DNA of 64,000 nucleotides from Spirochaetales bacterium (GTDB lineage Bacteria; Spirochaetota; Spirochaetia; UBA9216). Positions 42,604 through 51,695 of this stretch are shown piece by piece. The stretch lies in the NCBI GenBank assembly GCA_016839055.1, contig JAEKNX010000002.1:1-64000 (forward strand), written 5' to 3'. The notes under the pieces are model-generated. The model made no database searches, was not told where the DNA came from, and worked only from the letters and a program-made list of their open reading frames with translations. The position numbers and the translations under genes were made by a program. Position 1 is the stretch's first letter. Every line of letters begins with the position of its first letter.

Positions 42604-44127
42604 ATGAAAAAAATACTGATTGTACTGCTCTTTAGTCTATTTGCGTTTTCTTGCCTGACTACAGGAGATCTCAATGAAAAAGTAGTTGTATCCACTGTCG
42701 AGATCGCGGATGTTGATGTCGTCTTTGCCGTCGTGGAAGTAGAGCCCGCGCAGCCTGCCGAAGAACTAAAGCTTCTTCCAACCGAACAGCAGATTATTGA
42801 TGCTGTTAAAGCCTATGACCTGGAAACCCTTACTGATCTTCTCGATGGTATTGATGACGTAAAAACTATAGTCGGGGAAGATGTCCTGCTTCTTCACCTT
42901 GCCGAAGAGGCGATGGGAATGAGCGGTGATAAAAACGAGATTTCCGCGCTCTTAATTGAGAAGAAAGCGTATCTTCTTCAGCGTGATGAGAACGGAAAGA
43001 GTTTTGAGCGCCTGGTTATAGAAATGGAGATGGCTGGAACCCCAAGGCATGAATATATTATGGAAGTTCTCGGTGACAAGTTTCAGAAACGAATTGAGGC
43101 TCTTCGGGCCGATTCCCTCGATGATATTAAAGCGATGACCGGTTTTATGCCGGTAGATGAAAACCTGCTGCTCGACGCGGTTGGTGAAAAAGCCGCCAGG
43201 ATTGCCGTCTGGGCAATTGAGTCTGGATTACCGGTAGACCTTGTTGAAAAGAAACACGGACAGAATCTCATGCATCTGGCCTGTAATAACAAACCCTATG
43301 ATCATGCCTTCGATGATCGAACAGGGCTTGTGAAGGCTCTTATTTCCGCCGGGGCTGATGTGAACCACTCAGACAAGAAGGGCGATACCCCGATCGGCCG
43401 CCTTTTTCTCTCTGTACAGTCTGATCCCTCAAGAAAGATGGGAAGTCCCTGTAAACTTGCCGAAGTTCTCATAAACTCTGGTGCTGATGTTAATCAGATT
43501 ACAACGAGTAACTATTCGCTCCTTCGAATTGCCGCCGAGGCAAAGCTTGATGAGACTGTCAGGCTGCTTCTTGATAGGGGCGCTGTAATGGACGAGGGTA
43601 CTCTTGTATCTATGAATCTCTCTACTGAGGCCATGCTGATGTTTATTGCAGCCGGGGCGGATACCGCATTCTTTGCAGATAATCTTACGGGTATATTTGA
43701 TGCTGAAGCCCGTTATGAATTTACCGTTGCGCTGATGGAAAACGGCGTTGATGTTGCAGCCTTCGATCTGAGACAAGTGCGTAATGATCTGAAAACTCTT
43801 GCTTACCTCGTTGAGAATGGAGCGGACATAAATGCCGGAATGATTATGGTGGCTGTCATTTCCGATTACAAGGGGATGGAAGTTATCGAGTATCTCGTTG
43901 AAAACGGTGCGGATCTCACAAAAAGATATATGAAGGATATGACGGTTCTTCATTATGCCGTGAAGGATAGAAGAAACGATGTTGTTGTTTATCTGATAGA
44001 GCATGGTGCGGAACTTAATCCGGTTGATTCAACCGGCAAGACTCCGCTTGATTACTGCAGTTCAAAAAATACAAAGCTTACGGCTATTCTCGTTGATTCC
44101 GGTGCGAAGAACGCCTCAGAATTGTAG
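42604..44127 (+). CDS. Ankyrin-repeat lipoprotein
   Basis: A 507-residue lipoprotein. Lipobox FAFSC is near 14-18. From about 220 several ankyrin repeats appear: LVKALISAGADVNHSDKKGD, AEVLINSGADVNQ, AYLVENGADI, EYLVENGADL and VYLIEHGAELNPVD. Some copies are degenerate. Ankyrin repeats bind proteins; the partner is unknown. The ATG at 42604 has GGAGAAAAAG upstream; a further ATG at 42589 would only add five residues. A terminator follows. Confidence 0.85.
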   Translation: MKKILIVLLFSLFAFSCLTTGDLNEKVVVSTVEIADVDVVFAVVEVEPAQPAEELKLLPTEQQIIDAVKAYDLETLTDLLDGIDDVKTIVGEDVLLLHLAEEAMGMSGDKNEISALLIEKKAYLLQRDENGKSFERLVIEMEMAGTPRHEYIMEVLGDKFQKRIEALRADSLDDIKAMTGFMPVDENLLLDAVGEKAARIAVWAIESGLPVDLVEKKHGQNLMHLACNNKPYDHAFDDRTGLVKALISAGADVNHSDKKGDTPIGRLFLSVQSDPSRKMGSPCKLAEVLINSGADVNQITTSNYSLLRIAAEAKLDETVRLLLDRGAVMDEGTLVSMNLSTEAMLMFIAAGADTAFFADNLTGIFDAEARYEFTVALMENGVDVAAFDLRQVRNDLKTLAYLVENGADINAGMIMVAVISDYKGMEVIEYLVENGADLTKRYMKDMTVLHYAVKDRRNDVVVYLIEHGAELNPVDSTGKTPLDYCSSKNTKLTAILVDSGAKNASEL

Positions 44128-44145
44128 AAACCAGGGATTAAAGCA

Positions 44146-44181
44146 AACCATCCCCGCACTGTAGTTCTTGCGGGGATGGTT
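44146..44181 (+). terminator. Terminator-like hairpin after the ankyrin gene
   Basis: AACCATCCCCGCA (44146-44158) pairs with TGCGGGGATGGTT (44169-44181), 13 perfect pairs with a 10-base loop. Only a short T-rich tail follows, so it may be a terminator for both this gene and the opposing gene. Confidence 0.7.
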
Positions 44182-44247
44182 ATATCTAGAACAACTTTAA
44201 TACTGCGTTTAATGTATTATAATTGTTATGATCGACAGACCATGTTT

Positions 44248-46239
44248 TTACAGGTTCAGGGATGATATATAATCTTTAAGTGTCTTCTCTGCCCCGAGAA
44301 TCTCATTCTGCTTCATCGAAATGTCCGAATTAAGCTGCCCCAGCTCTTTCTCCTGGGAGGCAAAGGTTCCGGAGTACTGCTTAAACAGGTCGGACTCCTT
44401 GTCCAGGACCTTCATGTTTTCGCGCATCCTTAACTGATCCCGTTCAATCCGGCTGAGGTGATTGTTTAGATTGTTTATTTCAAGCCTGATATTCTCTACC
44501 TTAGTCTTAAGTTCGGCAATACTGTTAAGCGCCTTCTTCATGGCAGGTGTTATCCCTGACCATTCGACATAGACGGCTATATCTGATTGTCTGAAATTAT
44601 TGAGGCTGAACTGCCTTGAGATAATATATTCCTCGCTTACCTTGATAGGTTTATCCCAGGTAGAGACAGTGAACCGATATTCGCTCTGGGTTTCTTCGGC
44701 AATTTCGGGGTTCATGGTTAACTTCCAGCCGCTCTCCTTCGGATAAATTATAAGGAGCTCATTCTCATCACCTTCAACATGGTAGAGCGTCTCTCTTGTG
44801 AGCATGTCGGTCCGATAGAGGATCCCGTCGGTGATTTTTAAGGCGGTAATCTTCTGCCCCTGGCTAGTGCTCAGTTTGTCAACTTCGAGGGTACCGTGCT
44901 GTGCATAGGTCAGGAGTCTGTTGCTGCCTGGTATCATCTCAGGAAGCAGCGCGTCGCCTCCGTAGAAGCGTCCTTCGGTTACGGTAACAGGTCCCGCGGC
45001 CCAGTGAGCCTCGGTGTTGTTTGTAAGCCGTATGCCCTTGAAAACAAGCCCGTAGGAGGGGTCATAGATGCCAAGAGATGTTCCCGCTTCTCCTTCGCTA
45101 ACGATGGGGATCATTGCCGATGAGCGGGCGTTTATAGTCACAGGATGGTTTATCTCATAGCGGTAGAAGTTTCCTTCTCTGACTCCCGGGGCCTGGGATG
45201 TAAGGGCAGGCGGAGAGTAGGGCTCTTCGGCATAGGCATAGTCGTAGGCTTCTGCCTCCATTGCCATCGACGGAGCCTCTGAATATGCCCGGCTCATCGA
45301 AGCCTGAGGAGGGGGTTGTTCCAGGCCCTTGGCATATGATGTCGGCCCCATCGGTGTTTCGGCGGCTATATCGACGCTGCGGCGGGTAATATAGCGGGGG
45401 GTCGACAGGTCCATAGTAAAAGCATTGGGCTTGCCCGCGACGAAGGACAGTCGGATGTCCTCCCAACTGCTGCCGCCGGTGTTCTGGACAATGGCCCAGC
45501 CTTCGAGCCGCGGAACACCGTCCTCATCGAGTACTATTCTGTAGCTTGTCTTCCACAGCGGTACCGCCTTGATGTAGCTGAGTCTGATCCTTCGCTCGCC
45601 GCTTCCCCTGAATGAAATTCTCAGGTTTCGTACGGTTTTAAGGCGGGAGTCGGCAATGAGCTTCAGGGCTGAGTTAAGTTCCTTCTGTAGAACTGGATCA
45701 TCGAACTGAAGACTGCCGAGATCACTTATATCAATGGCGGAGATTCCGCCGGAGTTCATTAGATTTAGGATAGTCCTGGGGCCCTCTTCGCTCTGGGCCT
45801 GTTCGACATTGAAAATCCGGCCGCTCTGAGTCTGTCCGCCGGATTTCACGGTGACTGATTCACCCTGTGTCCGGAACAGAAAGTCGGTGACTGACGGAGA
45901 GCCTGAGGGGTTCAGTCTGAAGTCCCCGAGGGTCACCGAGAGGGGATCAATGCTGTCGAAGTTGACCACATCCACGGTTCCGCCGTCGAGATCCTCTATG
46001 TTTAGGCTCTTTAGCAGATCATTTATGTCTTTGGGATCCGCCTGAAAGGTTAAGACTTCATCATCGTTAACCTTCGTCTCATGGACCATCTGCGCGAGCC
46101 CTGCGGTAAAAAGGGTCACTCTCGTAACCGGGAGACGTCCGGGGACAGCCTGTTCGGTCTCGAGAACACCTTCTCCGGCACTGTATACCGGCAGAGAAAA
46201 AATCAGCAATAGAATAAAACACAATGTAAATCTGTTCAT
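44248..46239 (-). CDS. DUF4139 domain-containing exported protein
   Basis: A 663-residue protein with a signal peptide ending VYSAGEG. The body has the DUF4139 pattern: VTRVTLFTAGLAQMVHE near the start, and WKTSYRIVL and WAIVQNTGGSSWEDIRLSFV in the middle (the last is the typical strand around NxxGxxWxxVxLxL). The C-terminus is a coiled coil (ELKTKVENIRLEINNLNNHL). The family is of unknown function, in bacterial envelopes. A single gene. Confidence 0.8.
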   Translation of the reverse strand: MNRFTLCFILLLIFSLPVYSAGEGVLETEQAVPGRLPVTRVTLFTAGLAQMVHETKVNDDEVLTFQADPKDINDLLKSLNIEDLDGGTVDVVNFDSIDPLSVTLGDFRLNPSGSPSVTDFLFRTQGESVTVKSGGQTQSGRIFNVEQAQSEEGPRTILNLMNSGGISAIDISDLGSLQFDDPVLQKELNSALKLIADSRLKTVRNLRISFRGSGERRIRLSYIKAVPLWKTSYRIVLDEDGVPRLEGWAIVQNTGGSSWEDIRLSFVAGKPNAFTMDLSTPRYITRRSVDIAAETPMGPTSYAKGLEQPPPQASMSRAYSEAPSMAMEAEAYDYAYAEEPYSPPALTSQAPGVREGNFYRYEINHPVTINARSSAMIPIVSEGEAGTSLGIYDPSYGLVFKGIRLTNNTEAHWAAGPVTVTEGRFYGGDALLPEMIPGSNRLLTYAQHGTLEVDKLSTSQGQKITALKITDGILYRTDMLTRETLYHVEGDENELLIIYPKESGWKLTMNPEIAEETQSEYRFTVSTWDKPIKVSEEYIISRQFSLNNFRQSDIAVYVEWSGITPAMKKALNSIAELKTKVENIRLEINNLNNHLSRIERDQLRMRENMKVLDKESDLFKQYSGTFASQEKELGQLNSDISMKQNEILGAEKTLKDYISSLNL

Positions 46240-46247
46240 GAGGACAA

Positions 46248-46442
46248 TTATATCACAGGGCAGGCTTTGAATAAATGAATTGCTGTCGCTTTGAGGGGAA
46301 AATAGATTTTAGCACCAGGTTTCAGGTTGAGGCTTATCGGCCCTGACTTGACTGGAATTATTCCCGCAATTGATTCAGGCAATACAGTTTTTTCGGTTCC
46401 GGTTGATCCCATGAGAACGAAGAAATCATCCCGCTCTGTCAA
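46248..46442 (-). pseudogene. Remnant molybdate/tungstate-type ABC ATPase (internal deletion)
   Basis: A 64-codon frame joins the start of an ABC ATPase to its end. DFFVLMGSTGTEKTVLPES resembles the Walker A region DFFVLLGPTGAGKT of tungstate/molybdate ATPases (WtpC/ModC), with the key glycine changed. It runs straight into SLNLKPGAKIYFPLKATAIH, which looks like the C-terminal TOBE ligand domain. The ATPase core (signature, Walker B) is missing, so it cannot work. It overlaps the hydrogenase gene by 17 bases on the same strand. The call is by eye; the short length makes it less than certain. Confidence 0.6.
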
Positions 46443-47868
46443 GAAATGAGTTCAGTTTTTTAATCGTTACCCTTGGATTGCAGATTATTCCGGGGCCGCA
46501 GATACATCCGCCCTCGCATGACATCACCTCGATCATGTTGTTCTTCAGCTTACCGGCGGCGGCCACCTTAAGCAGGTTCAGGCTTTTTCGTGATAATCCG
46601 TCCACTAAAAGCGGGTTAAAGATTGCCTTCATCTCCGGGGAAAGATAATGCCCCACGGCATCCGAGACTCCCTTGATTGCCGGGAAGGCCCTGGAGCTGA
46701 AACTTGCCCCGTCGGCTAACATTTCATCCTCGGCGCAGTCATCCACATCAATGTCGAGGGCTATGAAGATGGCACCAAGCTCCTCGAAGGTGAGCACCCA
46801 ATCAGCCGACCTGTCCCGGAGCGCCTCCATTTTCTTGGCCGTACATGGGCCGATGAAGACCTTCTTCGCTCCTGGGAACATTTTTGAGGCCGAGGCGGCG
46901 GCGAAGTTCATCGGAGTTTTTGTGCCTGAGACAAAGGGTTTGAAGACCGGAACGTGTTTTTCGACCGCCGCGATGTAGGCAGGGCAACAGGAGGTTCCCA
47001 TGACAGGTTCCCCCGATTCCATCTTATGAGTGAACTCGGCAGCTTCTTCCCTTGCAGTTCGGTCGGCCCCGCCTGCCGCTTCCATGACAGCCGTGAATCC
47101 AGCCTTTTTTAATGCCCCCGCAAGCTGTCCTAGGCTTCCGGGGAACTGTCCGATTACCGAAGGTGCCAGTATGGCGACTGTTTCTCCTCCGGTTTTAATG
47201 TGGCCGGCTACGTCTATTATCTGACTTCGTTCCATGACGGCCCCGAAGGGGCAGCTTCGGCTGCATTTTCCGCAGAAGATGCATTTATCGTAATCAATAT
47301 TCATCCGGCCCTTGTCGTCTCGCTGGACGGCTCCGACGGGACAGCTGTCCTCACAGGGTACCGGTGTATAAATGATTGCGTTATAGGGACAGACTTCTTT
47401 GCATTTTCCACAGTTTCTACAAAGATCCTTGTTGATGATTGATCGGCCGTTAATGAAGGTCACCGCATTAACAGGGCAGTTTGTCTGACAGGGACGGGCG
47501 AGGCAGCCCTTGCATTCATCGGTCACATGGTATGAGACTTTCACGCATGAGCTGCAGGCAGTGTCAATCACCGTCAAAACCGGCGCCGTGATTTCAATCC
47601 GCTTCTGCGCGTCATCAAGAAAGCTGCGGAGACTCCGAAACTCGTCATCATCTTCCTCGATGCTGATTCCAAGCAGGGCCAATATTCGGTAGCGCGTCAT
47701 TGCCCTGTCTTTGTATAGGCAGCAACGGTATGAAGAATCATTTTTTGGATTCAGATCGATCGGAATACGGTCAATATTCTCTGCAAGCCGATCATTGAAA
47801 AAATGCCGCAGCAGGACCGATGTCAGTTCCTTTCTCAGGTAATTGCTGTTATTATTCATTGTCAGCAT
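46426..47868 (-). CDS. [FeFe]-hydrogenase-like protein with several Fe-S clusters
   Basis: A 480-residue protein. The N-terminal half has several cysteine motifs for Fe-S clusters, such as CKGCLARPCQTNCP, CRNCGKCKEVCP and CIFCGKCSRSCP. The C-terminal H-cluster domain keeps all three cysteine motifs: TSCCPAY, GPCTAKKME and CEGGCICGPG. Hence the H-cluster can be bound, and it should make or take up hydrogen. Its domain order resembles group B enzymes. It is the last gene of a five-gene minus-strand cluster with overlapping starts; GGGAG precedes the ATG. It is like HfsD/HfsB-type clusters known in Thermoanaerobacterium. The maturation genes (hydEFG) are not in this window. Confidence 0.85.
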   Translation of the reverse strand: MLTMNNNSNYLRKELTSVLLRHFFNDRLAENIDRIPIDLNPKNDSSYRCCLYKDRAMTRYRILALLGISIEEDDDEFRSLRSFLDDAQKRIEITAPVLTVIDTACSSCVKVSYHVTDECKGCLARPCQTNCPVNAVTFINGRSIINKDLCRNCGKCKEVCPYNAIIYTPVPCEDSCPVGAVQRDDKGRMNIDYDKCIFCGKCSRSCPFGAVMERSQIIDVAGHIKTGGETVAILAPSVIGQFPGSLGQLAGALKKAGFTAVMEAAGGADRTAREEAAEFTHKMESGEPVMGTSCCPAYIAAVEKHVPVFKPFVSGTKTPMNFAAASASKMFPGAKKVFIGPCTAKKMEALRDRSADWVLTFEELGAIFIALDIDVDDCAEDEMLADGASFSSRAFPAIKGVSDAVGHYLSPEMKAIFNPLLVDGLSRKSLNLLKVAAAGKLKNNMIEVMSCEGGCICGPGIICNPRVTIKKLNSFLDRAG

Positions 47869-48151
47869 AGATTACTCCCGCAAACTCGGCTTCAACGGCT
47901 ATCAGAATTTTTTCAATCGTTGCCTGCTCAATTATTTTACCATCAACTTCAACGAAGGGAGATTTTAGCCGGTTTGGTGATTGTGAATCACCAGAGGGCT
48001 GACGACACATTCCCAAACAGGTTGAACCCGAAATTTTCACATGATATTTCAGGTGTTCAGGGATGAAATCTTCCAGAGTCAAAAGATCTGAGGCTCCCAT
48101 TACATAACAGGTAGTTCCTGTGCATATTCGGATGTTGATTGTTTTTTCCAT
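47852..48151 (-). CDS. Thioredoxin-like [2Fe-2S] protein (NuoE-like)
   Basis: A 99-residue protein. CTGTTCYVMG and CLGMCRQPSG supply four cysteines in the pattern of the [2Fe-2S] domain of NuoE. Such small proteins pass electrons between NADH-linked subunits and hydrogenase. It overlaps the hydrogenase start by 17 bases. A second small protein of this kind opens the cluster (51060-51314). Confidence 0.8.
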   Translation of the reverse strand: MEKTINIRICTGTTCYVMGASDLLTLEDFIPEHLKYHVKISGSTCLGMCRQPSGDSQSPNRLKSPFVEVDGKIIEQATIEKILIAVEAEFAGVIYADNE

Positions 48152-48160
48152 CTAAAACTC

Positions 48161-49339
48161 CTAAAGATATTCCAAAAATGTCTGTTTGAGATATTTTTCT
48201 TCCAGTATTCTTTTTATCCTGTTTATAATGGTTCGTCTTAAGGCGATTTCAATCGGGATGTTCGGATCCTGGTGTGCTTCATTGATTTTAGTTCCGACTA
48301 TAAAGTGTACTTCATCCGATTCCATAAGGAGGTTTATCAGCCTCGATGCCGCGTTGCTGCCGCAGCCTGTTTCTTCCCGTCTGTCAAGCAGCTCGGCTGT
48401 CGCCGAGAGGGTAAGAATACCTTCGGTAACAAGTACGGCGCTCTTCATACTCGAGCAGGGGGGGATGTTCTCGGCCCGGCTCCTCAGGTCTGTGTCAATT
48501 TCCTCGCCTATGCCTCTGGCAATAATTTGAGCGGTTGTTCCTCCGCAGATTATTTTGTTGCCGCTGAAATTTCTGAATTTCTCTATAAGAATGCTGTCAC
48601 GCTGCTTGTCTATCGGCGGCCCTGAAAGTATGAGGAGTTTTCGTGGTTTTCGGAAGTATATTACCGCGCAGGTGATGTCATCCTTTGCCTGCTGAATATC
48701 ATTCAGGAGAGCCCGGTGAACGATTTTCCGTGAGAGACTCCGGGCCGAAATTTTTTTATCGGCGCTGATGGCTTCCAGAATAAATTTCTTTATTTTATCC
48801 ATCCGCCATCCAAGCGGCCAGGTTGAGGTTCCTATTCCTGACTGGGAAACTCCATCGCTGAAAAAGATAAGCCGGTCCTCAATTCTAAGTTTGAAGGTTG
48901 AGTAGTCCAGGATATCGGTTTTCCCCGGGAATCTTTCTTCAAGCGGGATTCGTTGTTTTCCAACCTGAATAACCTCGCCACTTCGTACGAGAATGAAAGG
49001 AGGATTGTCATATTCTACTATAGAAGTGCTGCCGGCAGGGTCTATATCAACCATCGTGAAGGTTGAGTAACTTATCTTGCGTTCGCGGCAGACCGGAAGA
49101 GTCTTCATGATCACCCTTGCCGAATGAACAATATCCATCTTGGACAGGGTGAATTTCTGTCCCATAGTCGCGGTAAGGGTTGCAAGTACGTTAGCCTTGA
49201 CTCCGCTCCCAAGTCCGTCAGACAGGGTGCATACTATCCGCCCGTCCTGTTTATCTCCGGACAGGAGGAAAACGTCACCTGCGATCTTTTCTCCCCACTT
49301 GCAGTTCTGGTAGTAATCTACCTCCAGAAAGCCATTCAT
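48161..49339 (-). CDS. SpoIIE-type PP2C phosphatase
   Basis: A 392-residue protein. The PP2C/SpoIIE metal-binding pattern is present: CTLSDGLGSGVKAN near residue 37 and FFSDGVSQSGIG near 172. It would dephosphorylate a protein. Within hydrogenase clusters of this type, a SpoIIE-like phosphatase is typically next to a PAS-containing hydrogenase-like sensor. It overlaps that sensor by four bases (ATGA). Confidence 0.8.
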   Translation of the reverse strand: MNGFLEVDYYQNCKWGEKIAGDVFLLSGDKQDGRIVCTLSDGLGSGVKANVLATLTATMGQKFTLSKMDIVHSARVIMKTLPVCRERKISYSTFTMVDIDPAGSTSIVEYDNPPFILVRSGEVIQVGKQRIPLEERFPGKTDILDYSTFKLRIEDRLIFFSDGVSQSGIGTSTWPLGWRMDKIKKFILEAISADKKISARSLSRKIVHRALLNDIQQAKDDITCAVIYFRKPRKLLILSGPPIDKQRDSILIEKFRNFSGNKIICGGTTAQIIARGIGEEIDTDLRSRAENIPPCSSMKSAVLVTEGILTLSATAELLDRREETGCGSNAASRLINLLMESDEVHFIVGTKINEAHQDPNIPIEIALRRTIINRIKRILEEKYLKQTFLEYL

Positions 49340-51063
49340 CTATTCTCTCCATCAGGTGCCTGGTAATAGGTTTCTATGAGTGAGTTCAGGATAAGCTGGG
49401 TTTCAGCCGCATTCTCTCCGAGAAGTGAGGCTATCTGCTGGACGCTTTTGAGGTTCTTCTCTATTACTTCTTCCGTTTTTCGGATTATTGTTTCGCGGCG
49501 GACGGCAGGGGAAGTTATATCCTGGAAAATTGCGCCGATCATTTTTTCCTGTCCTATGCGGAACACGAACATTCTAAAAACCTTTTTCTTGTACTGCAGT
49601 TTGCCTTCAAGCATGCTATTCTCCGAAGTCTGTATCCTGGTAAAAAGTCCGGTGTCAGGAATGAAGGTGTCAAGATCCAGTCCGGCAATCTGGCGCTCCA
49701 TTTTTTCAGTCATTTCGAGATCGATATCGGAGAAGGAAGTTATGAATTTCTGGTTGCATTCGAGTATTTTCTTCCGGCTGTCCGTGATGACGACCCCTAG
49801 CGGAAGTGCCTTCATGAGAGCGTTGCTTTTTTTCTCCGCTATCTTCCTCATGTGGGTTACGCACATCGATTTCTCGGCCTTGCCGTCAAAAACGGCAGCG
49901 GCAAAATCCCTGCAGGAGTTATAGCCGCATCCGCTGCAGTTAATCTCATCTTCCGCCGAGAACTTCTCGAGGGAGGAGAGCACTTCAATAATATTTTTTT
50001 CCGAATGCCTGCTGTTTGCTATGGGTTCAGCAGTGATTTTCTGTTCAATTACAAGCAAGTCGGTTATTTTATCGAAGCAGTTTTCGACCTTGTTGCTGCA
50101 ATTTTGATGATAATTCAGCACGTCCAGTCTTCTTTTAAGATAGCTGCCCTTCGAGGTCATTCCTTTCCCGGAAATGCAGCCGCCGTCACAGGCCAGGTAT
50201 TCAAGAAATACATTTTCATTCTCTGCAATATCTGCAATATCCTGAAATGTGTCCCTGATATTGGTGATTCCTGAGAAACTTATAAAACCTGCGTCGACGG
50301 TTGTAACATTTTTCTTTATTGTATTGAGCATGCCGCCTTCAATAGCAAATTCCGCGGCATTTCCACGGCCTTCCGGATAGAAAAACTCTTCTTCTGCCGG
50401 CTCGATGAGCATGATTTTCTCCTCTTGCAGCCAGTTTTTCAATTCGAGAAAGGTCAGGGCAAGATCAACAGGGTTGTTTTCGTCATCTGCCTCGAGTTTC
50501 TTCGAAATACAGGGTCCGATGAAGACTACTTTTATGGATTCCCCGAAATCTTTCTTGAGATAATCCGCATGCGCGTGAAGCGGGCTGACGAGATCGGAGA
50601 GGTAGGGCACAAGATCGGGCTGATACTTTCTGATAAGCTCCTTTACTGTGGGGCAGGCTGAGGAGATTATTTTCTTATCGCCTTTTTTCATTCTGGCTGA
50701 AATCCGATCGCTGATTATTCTGGCGCCGACTGATGTCTCTGATACTCCGGAGAATCCAAGTCTCTTAAGGGCTGATATGACGGCACTCTTGGATGCCTGA
50801 AATTCAGCGGGAAAAGATGGTGCAAGCGATACCCATACCTGGCTGTTTAATTCAATCATTTGCTTCGCGCGGGCTGTATCCGAACGGAGTTTCTTGGCGT
50901 TTACCGGGCATACTTCTATACACCGGCCGCAGAAGATACATAAATCGTGCCGTACTACAGCACTGCCGTCATTTACTTGAATGGCCTTAACCGGACATTG
51001 CCTTACGCATTTATAGCAATCCTGGCATCTGGTTTTCTCGGTATAAATAGGTGAAAGCATCAT
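49336..51063 (-). CDS. Sensory [FeFe]-hydrogenase-like protein with PAS domain (group C-like)
   Basis: A 575-residue protein. It has an N-terminal ferredoxin part (CQDCYKCVRQCP, CIFCGRCIEVCP), an H-cluster-like domain with SSACPTV, GPCISKKLEA and CDGGCISGKG, then a further cysteine motif CSGCGYNSCRDFA, and a C-terminal PAS domain (ALPLGVVITDSRKKILECNQ). In the first motif one of the two usual cysteines is missing (ACP, not CCP), which is typical of the sensor group of hydrogenases. It likely detects hydrogen or redox state and signals to the SpoIIE-type phosphatase encoded next. Confidence 0.82.
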   Translation of the reverse strand: MMLSPIYTEKTRCQDCYKCVRQCPVKAIQVNDGSAVVRHDLCIFCGRCIEVCPVNAKKLRSDTARAKQMIELNSQVWVSLAPSFPAEFQASKSAVISALKRLGFSGVSETSVGARIISDRISARMKKGDKKIISSACPTVKELIRKYQPDLVPYLSDLVSPLHAHADYLKKDFGESIKVVFIGPCISKKLEADDENNPVDLALTFLELKNWLQEEKIMLIEPAEEEFFYPEGRGNAAEFAIEGGMLNTIKKNVTTVDAGFISFSGITNIRDTFQDIADIAENENVFLEYLACDGGCISGKGMTSKGSYLKRRLDVLNYHQNCSNKVENCFDKITDLLVIEQKITAEPIANSRHSEKNIIEVLSSLEKFSAEDEINCSGCGYNSCRDFAAAVFDGKAEKSMCVTHMRKIAEKKSNALMKALPLGVVITDSRKKILECNQKFITSFSDIDLEMTEKMERQIAGLDLDTFIPDTGLFTRIQTSENSMLEGKLQYKKKVFRMFVFRIGQEKMIGAIFQDITSPAVRRETIIRKTEEVIEKNLKSVQQIASLLGENAAETQLILNSLIETYYQAPDGENR

Positions 51064-51314
51064 CGAGCCTCCTCTGCTGTCAGATAGTGTTTTATCAGAT
51101 CAATTATGCATTCAGGAGAAGTCCCGCTGTGGAGATTCTTATTGATGATTATATTCGGGCCGTCGGAGCAGCTGCCAAGGCATAGTTTACCATTCAGGCG
51201 TATCCGGTCTTCAAGATTTCGGTCCTTTATAAAGGTTTCGATAAATTCGAGGGATTTTGAGTTACCTCTTGAGTAGCAGGAGCTTCCCATACATATTTCA
51301 ACATCTATCATCAT
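51060..51314 (-). CDS. Thioredoxin-like [2Fe-2S] protein (NuoE-like)
   Basis: An 84-residue protein. CMGSSCYSRG and CLGSCSDGPN give the four cysteines of a [2Fe-2S] thioredoxin-like fold. It is the first gene of the hydrogenase cluster and overlaps the next by four bases (ATGA). GGAGG is just upstream of the ATG. Confidence 0.8.
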   Translation of the reverse strand: MMIDVEICMGSSCYSRGNSKSLEFIETFIKDRNLEDRIRLNGKLCLGSCSDGPNIIINKNLHSGTSPECIIDLIKHYLTAEEAR

Positions 51315-51357
51315 TGTCCTCCGGCAGATATTCGGATAAAAATATATCTATATAAGG

Positions 51358-51386
51358 ACGATACATGATGGCCCTTTCTTTGTCAA
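51358..51386 (-). promoter_or_regulatory. Candidate promoter of the hydrogenase cluster
   Basis: Read on the minus strand, TTGACA (51386-51381) and TATCGT (51363-51358) are 17 bases apart. It faces the first cluster gene, whose ATG is at 51314. Confidence 0.5.
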
Positions 51387-51595
51387 TAGATAAATATATA
51401 TCGCATATGAAGCCGTGAGGATTCTGAAGGTATTGCTTTTAGTTCTTGAGCACGTGAAAACACAACAGAGAAAATATTAAAATGATCGATTTTTGACATT
51501 CCCTCTGTATATAGATTGAAATACCGAATCATAGGCTAGTTGAAATCTAAATATAAAAATAAAAAAGGAGTAAATATAGTATATAGAACATTTAC

Positions 51596-51624
51596 TTGAC
51601 AGAAATAAAATGAAAGTACATAAT
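51596..51624 (+). promoter_or_regulatory. Promoter of alcohol dehydrogenase copy 1
   Basis: TTGACA at 51596-51601 and CATAAT at 51619-51624, with a 17-base spacer. The same boxes, spacing and GTACATAAT context are found before copy 2 (53032-53060), although most other flanking bases differ. This conservation supports the call. Confidence 0.7.
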
Positions 51625-51695
51625 TTTTTATTATCTATGAGAAAGTACTTAATAAACTGAATTACAGATAAAATATAAAATAATAGGTGGAAATT

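Larger units (their letters stand above)
51315..51695. other. Divergent intergenic stretch of about 380 bases
   Basis: It holds the candidate promoter of the hydrogenase cluster (minus strand) and of alcohol dehydrogenase copy 1 (plus strand), and is AT-rich. No gene is visible in it. Confidence 0.6.
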
